Source: a virus. Taken from it: a DNA stretch of 63,594 nucleotides. The translations under genes were made by a program, and so were the position numbers. The notes below the pieces were generated by a model. It searched no databases. It saw only the letters and a program-made list of their open reading frames with translations, and was not told the origin of the DNA. The stretch is taken from positions 1 through 63,594 of IMG/VR virus record IMGVR_UViG_3300035212_000241. One strand, 5' to 3'. Below, one piece after another: positions 59,084 to 63,594 of the stretch; the first letter of the stretch is position 1, and every line of letters starts with the position of its first letter.

Positions 59084-60205
59084 ATGGCTAAAATAAGTAC
59101 ATACCCATTCCCTTCGTCACCGACATTGTCAGATAAACTTATCGGCACTGACCTTAACGATATGCTTATGACTAAAAACTTTACCATAAGTGACATTATA
59201 TCTGTCGCTGGGTCAAGTACTTATGTGCCATATACCGGAGCTACAACTCAATTAAACTTAGGGCCACATGATTTAATAGCTGCAAATATCGTTAGAGCAG
59301 GTGGCTTATCTACTGAGTTCCTAAAAGCTGATGGGTCTGTAGATAATAATACTTATATTACAACAGGTGCATTAACAGCATATGTTCCATATATAGGAGC
59401 AACAGGTCCTGTTGACTTAGGCATACATAAACTAACGTCACAGTCACTTGAAGTTACTACAGATGATGTTATCATGGAGGGCATACAAGCATACTCAGGC
59501 AACTTCTTCCAAATTGGAGACAATGGATGGTTGATGTCAGGCTTTATTGTTGACTTTGCTAATAATGAATATTCACTTGGAGACTGGGGCAATGCTGTTA
59601 ACGGAACTTATATCAAAGTTGACGATGCCAACAGCAGAGTAGAGATAAGCAAAGCTATCTACACCAATGGTAGTGAAGGAGCTATTGGCGATGTATTAGT
59701 TAGTCAAGGCGCAGGATTCCCTGCACAGTGGACATCTCCAGCAGCCCCTGCATACGGCTCATTCTACGACATGAATAGCTATTCTACTTTAGGGTCAGTT
59801 GAGGAATTTATGGAGTTTGGATTATCAGCAGGTTCTTCAGATGTAAGTATTGTGAACAATGGCTTAGGTAATCCAACACAGATAACTGTAGCTCAAACAG
59901 GAGTTTATAATATTCAGTTCTCTGCACAGCTTACTAAAACAGGTGGGTCAGTAGGAGATGTAAATATATACTTTAAGAAGAACGGAGTTAATGTAGGTGG
60001 GTCAAATACAATAGTGACATTAGCGAATAATAATCACTATGTTGTCGCAGCCTGGAATATATTTATCCAACTCAATGCAGGGCAGTATGTAGAGATTGTT
60101 TGGTACACAACAAATGCCAATGTACAGCTTGTATCTGTTCCAGTGGCAGTACCTCCAGTAGATACTGTACCGTCAGTAATATTAACAGTCAATAAAGTAG
60201 GTTAA
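59084..60205 (+). CDS. Tail fibre with C1q/TNF-like C-terminal domain
   Basis: This 373-residue protein has N-terminal repeats of YVPYTGAT / YVPYIGAT followed by LNLG or VDLG (about 45-110), a beta-rich middle, and a C-terminal jelly roll (about 230-373: TVAQTGVYNIQFSAQLTKTG and NIYFKKNGVNVGGS) resembling C1q/TNF-fold trimers. A trimeric adhesin is likely. It overlaps the next start. Confidence 0.7.
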   Translation: MAKISTYPFPSSPTLSDKLIGTDLNDMLMTKNFTISDIISVAGSSTYVPYTGATTQLNLGPHDLIAANIVRAGGLSTEFLKADGSVDNNTYITTGALTAYVPYIGATGPVDLGIHKLTSQSLEVTTDDVIMEGIQAYSGNFFQIGDNGWLMSGFIVDFANNEYSLGDWGNAVNGTYIKVDDANSRVEISKAIYTNGSEGAIGDVLVSQGAGFPAQWTSPAAPAYGSFYDMNSYSTLGSVEEFMEFGLSAGSSDVSIVNNGLGNPTQITVAQTGVYNIQFSAQLTKTGGSVGDVNIYFKKNGVNVGGSNTIVTLANNNHYVVAAWNIFIQLNAGQYVEIVWYTTNANVQLVSVPVAVPPVDTVPSVILTVNKVG

Positions 60206-60432
60206 TGGACATAAGGAAGATATCGATAGGTCCCGATTACAAATCTGGTGCAATCCATTATATCGTTGGGCAGAAAGTGCTTGGCGATAGTAATGAGATT
60301 CATCTTATTAAGAGGGACCATATCAGCTCTTCTATCAAGATATACATAATCAACAAGAAGGGCGAGATAGTCCTTTGGAAAGAATTTAATCAAACGATTC
60401 CAACTTCAATCGAATTTAATATAGATTTTTAA
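60205..60432 (+). CDS. Conserved packaging-region protein (MDIRKISIGPDY family)
   Basis: This 75-residue protein begins MDIRKISIGPDYKSGAIHYI and is beta-rich with SIEFNIDF at the end. The pattern is conserved beside terminase genes in phages of this group. Function unknown. The start overlaps the fibre stop and its stop overlaps the next start. Confidence 0.7.
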   Translation: MDIRKISIGPDYKSGAIHYIVGQKVLGDSNEIHLIKRDHISSSIKIYIINKKGEIVLWKEFNQTIPTSIEFNIDF

Positions 60433-60995
60433 TGAAATCACCGACTCAATTTATAGTGAAACCTGTAAATGGAAGTCGATATAACAACACAAAGCTAATA
60501 GCCGGTATAGAGTTCATTGTAAATACCTCTGAAGAGGATTACAGGTTCTCAAACCGCCATGCTGAAGTTATAGAGACACCATTAAATTACAAGGGGCCAA
60601 TTAAGAATGGGGATACTTTAATAGTTCACCACAACGTCTTCAAGTTCTATAACGATGTAAAAGGAAGACGTAAAAGCGGCAAGAGCTTCTTTAAAGACGA
60701 CCTGTTCTTCATTGATGAGGAGCAGTTTTTTTTATACAAAAGTGAAGGCAAGTGGAATGCCTATGACAAGTATTGCTTCGTCAAGCCACTGCCTGCAACT
60801 GAGAGCTATATAAAGAAACCGTTCAGTTTAGAGCCATTGATGGGGACGATGATGTACCCTAATGAATATTTAAGAAGTAAGGGTGTCAACGAAGGTGACA
60901 TAGTCTGCTTCGCTCCAAATGGGGAGTACGAATTTGACATTGATGGTGAAAAGCTATATAGGATGTTCGATCATTTCGTAACAATGAAGCTATGA
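60432..60995 (+). CDS. GroES-fold-like packaging-region protein
   Basis: In this 187-residue protein the C-terminal segment (about 150-187: GVNEGDIVCFAPNGEYEFD, then EKLYRMFDHFVTM) follows the GroES pattern GD-x-V-x-F...E...idGe...l...dI. The middle has NGDTLIVHHNVFKFYND, also like the barrel strands. It is larger than GroES and lacks an obvious mobile loop. It could be a co-chaperonin-like (T4 gp31-type) protein or a beta-barrel virion protein. Overlaps both neighbours by 1-4 nt. Confidence 0.55.
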   Translation: MKSPTQFIVKPVNGSRYNNTKLIAGIEFIVNTSEEDYRFSNRHAEVIETPLNYKGPIKNGDTLIVHHNVFKFYNDVKGRRKSGKSFFKDDLFFIDEEQFFLYKSEGKWNAYDKYCFVKPLPATESYIKKPFSLEPLMGTMMYPNEYLRSKGVNEGDIVCFAPNGEYEFDIDGEKLYRMFDHFVTMKL

Positions 60996-61273
60996 GCAAC
61001 AGGGAAATAAAACTGAAAATAATAGCAGCCGGTCATCGAGCCATTGAGGAGTTGGTAAAGATTGCTCAAGAGCCTATCTTGGGAAGCGGAGATGATGGTG
61101 ACATCGCAGCAGATAAGCTAAAGAACGCTGCCGCAACCAAGCGACTCGCAATATTTGACGCATTTGAGATACTCAACAAGATTGAGTCAGAAAGGGAAGC
61201 CCTTGACTTTGCAGACAGGGGGATTACTAAAGCAGAATCAAAACAAGGCTTTGCGGAAAGGAGAAGTAAATAA
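60992..61273 (+). CDS. Probable small terminase subunit-like protein
   Basis: This 93-residue helical protein (MSNREIKLKIIAAGHRAIEE) has KLKNAAATKRLAIFDAFEIL and lies directly before TerL, the normal place for a small terminase. It has a Gly/Asp loop at residues 31-38. No clear HTH is visible. Its 3' end overlaps the TerL frame. Confidence 0.5.
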   Translation: MSNREIKLKIIAAGHRAIEELVKIAQEPILGSGDDGDIAADKLKNAAATKRLAIFDAFEILNKIESEREALDFADRGITKAESKQGFAERRSK

Positions 61274-63500
61274 AGACCTCTACTATGTAGTTGAGGACTT
61301 AATACCAAAGCAATCTATCAGCAATAAGAGTAGAGTGCGCTCATGGGCATACGGCTATAATGAGCAGTATGACGTAGTAGTCATATCAAAATCTGGGCAG
61401 ATAGGACAAATTATAAACATCGCAGGCGTAAACATCGCGCTACCTCCAGTACCCGACAAGGCGTACAAGAGAAGCGATACCAAGGCTGAGCAATATTGGG
61501 AGCGAGTACCGGTACCAAAAGAACTTGAGAAGATACCCTCAATATTTACCTGGAACGAGAAGCCTTTAGAGTTCAAAAACAAATGGGTTGACTATATTGA
61601 AAATGAGTTCGACTATAGAGAACAAGGCTTTTGGTTCTACAATAATGGCAAGCCATGTTACATCACAGGGTCTCATTATATGTACCTACAATGGTCAAGC
61701 ATTGACGTAGGCTATCCTGACTTCCGTGAAGCAAACAGAATCTTCTTCCTCTTTTGGGAAGCTTGCAAGGCAGACCCAAGATGCTTTGGGATGATATACC
61801 TAAAGATAAGACGCTCAGGTTTCTCATTTATGTCATCCGCAGAATGTGTCAACATAGGAACACTTGCAAAGGATGCGCGTCTCGGAATCTTGTCAAAGAC
61901 CGGTTCCGATGCCAAGAAGATGTTCACAGATAAAGTAGTGCCTATTAACAGTAAGTTGCCGTTCTTCTTCAAGCCTATTATGGATGGTATGGACAAGCCA
62001 AAGACAGAGCTTGGATTCCGCGTACCAGCATCAAAGATTACCAAGAAGAATATGCATGAGATTGGTGAAAACGACATAGTAGGATTGGACACAAGTATTG
62101 ACTGGAAGAATACTGAGGACAACTCTTATGATGGTGAGAAGCTGCTATTCCTGGCGCATGATGAGAGTGGCAAATGGATTAAGCCAAATAACATTCTCAA
62201 CAATTGGCGCGTAACAAAAACCTGCTTGCGATTAGGTAGTAAGATTATCGGTAAATGCATGATGGGGTCAACCTCAAATGCACTTAATAAAGGTGGGGAG
62301 AATTTCAAAACGCTATACTACGACTCAGATGCAACAGTAAGAAACGCTAACGGACAGACAAAGAGTGGGATGTACGGACTATTTATTCCTATGGAGTGGA
62401 ACATGGAGGGCTTTATTGACCGATATGGGTATCCAGTATTCAGAAAGCCGGAGGAGCCAATAGAAGGAGTAGATGGTGGTATCATCAAAAATGGAGCGAT
62501 TGACTATTGGGAGAATGAGGTAGACTCGCTAAAAAATGATGCAGATGCACTCAATGAGTTCTACAGACAGTTTCCAAGAACAGAGTCACACGCATTCAGA
62601 GACGAGAGTAAGCAGGCGCTATTCAACCTTACAAAGATATATCAGCAAATTGATTACAATGAGTCATTGGTAATAGGGCAGCACATAACAAGAGGCTCCT
62701 TCTCATGGAAAGATGGGATAAAGGACACAAAAGTTATATGGACACCAAATAGAAGTGGCAGATTTGCCATCAGTTGGTTTCCTCCTGCGCACTACATAAA
62801 TAATGTGTATGTCAAGAATGGCATCAATTTTCCAGGGAATGAGCATCTTGGCTCCTTCGGATGTGACCCATACGACATATCAGCAGTAGTAGGAGGCAGA
62901 GGGTCCTGTGGATCGCTTCACGGAATGACAAAGTTTCACATGGATGATGCACCAACCAATGAGTTCTTTTTAGAATATGTAGCAAGACCACAAACCGCAG
63001 AGATATTTTTTGAAGAAATACTAATGGCTTGTGTTTTCTATGGTATGCCAATACTTATAGAGAATAACAAACCACGATTACTATACCATTTTAAAAACAG
63101 GGGATATAGAGGATTTTGTATGAATCGACCCGACAAACAATTTAATAAGCTCACTAAAACTGAGCGTGAACTTGGTGGCATACCTAACTCATCAGAGGAT
63201 GTCAAGCAGTCACACGCAGCAGCTATTGAGTCATATATTGAGAAGTATGTCGGATTTGACCTTACAGGAACATATAGAGACCCTGACGTGATTGGCAGTA
63301 TGCCTTTCATCAGAACACTTGAGGATTGGGCAAAGTTTGATATAAATGACAGAACGAGATTTGACGCAACGATTAGTTCCGGACTGGCTATAATGGCAAA
63401 TCAAAAGCACCTTTATATGCCTGAAAAGAAAGAATCAAAAATTATTATTAACTTTGCTAAATATTCAAACGATGGATTAACAAGTCAACTAATGAAATGA
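61251..63500 (+). CDS. terL: Terminase large subunit (TerL)
   Basis: This packaging ATPase and nuclease is about 749 residues if started at TTG 61251. The ATPase has a Walker-A-like KIRRSGFSFMSS (61803-61838; the classical GKT/S is replaced by GFSF, as in terminases of this phage group) and Walker B LLFLAHDE (62141-62164). The nuclease has GCDPYD (62859) and later acidic motifs (LIENNK). No in-frame ATG exists for about 170 codons; candidate starts are TTG 61155, 61203 or 61251, or a +1 frameshift from the upstream gene. It ends at 63500, overlapping the portal start. Confidence 0.85.
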   Translation: MRKGEVNKDLYYVVEDLIPKQSISNKSRVRSWAYGYNEQYDVVVISKSGQIGQIINIAGVNIALPPVPDKAYKRSDTKAEQYWERVPVPKELEKIPSIFTWNEKPLEFKNKWVDYIENEFDYREQGFWFYNNGKPCYITGSHYMYLQWSSIDVGYPDFREANRIFFLFWEACKADPRCFGMIYLKIRRSGFSFMSSAECVNIGTLAKDARLGILSKTGSDAKKMFTDKVVPINSKLPFFFKPIMDGMDKPKTELGFRVPASKITKKNMHEIGENDIVGLDTSIDWKNTEDNSYDGEKLLFLAHDESGKWIKPNNILNNWRVTKTCLRLGSKIIGKCMMGSTSNALNKGGENFKTLYYDSDATVRNANGQTKSGMYGLFIPMEWNMEGFIDRYGYPVFRKPEEPIEGVDGGIIKNGAIDYWENEVDSLKNDADALNEFYRQFPRTESHAFRDESKQALFNLTKIYQQIDYNESLVIGQHITRGSFSWKDGIKDTKVIWTPNRSGRFAISWFPPAHYINNVYVKNGINFPGNEHLGSFGCDPYDISAVVGGRGSCGSLHGMTKFHMDDAPTNEFFLEYVARPQTAEIFFEEILMACVFYGMPILIENNKPRLLYHFKNRGYRGFCMNRPDKQFNKLTKTERELGGIPNSSEDVKQSHAAAIESYIEKYVGFDLTGTYRDPDVIGSMPFIRTLEDWAKFDINDRTRFDATISSGLAIMANQKHLYMPEKKESKIIINFAKYSNDGLTSQLMK

Positions 63501-63594
63501 AAGATATAATAATTGATATTCAGTACACAAACTTCCCTAACCAATGGGCAACAGATAAAGAGAAAGCATCTGAAGGCTATGGTTTGCAAGTAGG
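63472..63594. repeat. Right copy of the circular-closure overlap
   Basis: It repeats bases 1-123 and contains the first residues of the portal gene (ATG at 63497). It should be trimmed to obtain the unit genome. Confidence 0.93.

Noticed and set aside
1-63594. Possible DNA polymerase, RNA polymerase or integrase
   Set aside because: I searched the translated frames for family A/B polymerase motifs, the N4-type RNA polymerase DxDxD-like motif and tyrosine/serine recombinase residues and saw none. Absence is by eye only.
1-63594. Stop-codon reassignment
   Set aside because: Long genes are open in the standard code and end in all three stop codons (portal TAG, TerL TGA, capsid TAA).
1-63594. 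CRISPR array
   Set aside because: No set of regularly spaced identical repeats with unique spacers; the short repeats in 47-49 kb are irregular.

Overview
The window is one complete, circularly closed tailed-phage genome. Bases 63472-63594 repeat bases 1-123 with a single mismatch, so the unit length is about 63,471 bp, and the terminase gene at the right edge reads into the portal gene at the left edge. The host is probably a member of the Bacteroidota. Many genes follow a TAnnTTTG -7 box, start codons sit in A/T-rich leaders without Shine-Dalgarno sequences, a signal peptide ends in AKAQ, and the primase-helicase has the BT4734/VirE-N type N-terminus. Stop codons TAA, TAG and TGA are all used normally, so there is no sign of an alternative code. 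The virion genes resemble in order and type those of crAss-like and related podoviruses of Bacteroidota: TerL, portal, scaffold-like, capsid, neck/ring, muzzle, internal proteins. The genome is much smaller than a typical crAss-like phage and I find no DNA polymerase, RNA polymerase or integrase.

Layout: (1) 26-29631, plus strand: head, neck and tail-hub genes, then internal virion proteins ending in a 3463-residue polyvalent protein with two zincin domains and a kinase-like domain. (2) 29608-47084, minus strand: tRNA-like RNAs and small conserved genes; VRR-NUC nuclease, PAPS-reductase-like protein, SNF2-type helicase and cytosine-5 methyltransferase; primase-helicase; an SSB, exonuclease and annealing-protein module with a DnaA-like HTH protein; then a run of about 17 small genes of unknown function. 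(3) 47085-48236: about 1.15 kb without genes, rich in hairpins and short repeats, at the divergence point of the two gene blocks. (4) 48264-63500, plus strand: a holin pair, GroEL, an aminoacyl-tRNA-synthetase-like protein, a SleB-like hydrolase, GroES, one opposing winged-helix gene, small basic proteins, receptor-binding and tail-fibre genes, the lysis genes, and the packaging genes.

How it works together: replication probably recruits the host polymerase to a phage primase-helicase, helped by SSB, an exonuclease/annealing pair and possibly the DnaA-like protein. A nearly identical repeat module (AATGTCGA/AATGTCAA motifs) next to the primase gene and next to the GroEL gene is a candidate origin or shared operator. 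Virion assembly may rely on a phage-encoded chaperonin and co-chaperonin. Lysis appears to use two holin candidates, an L,D-transpeptidase-like lysin and an exported hydrolase.

The most unusual observations are: two tRNA-like RNAs whose anticodon loops would be 51 and 31 nt instead of 7; a 282-residue class II aaRS catalytic core with no anticodon-binding domain, directly downstream of GroEL; the duplicated repeat modules; and S(S/P)RQQK boundary motifs between the domains of the giant virion protein.
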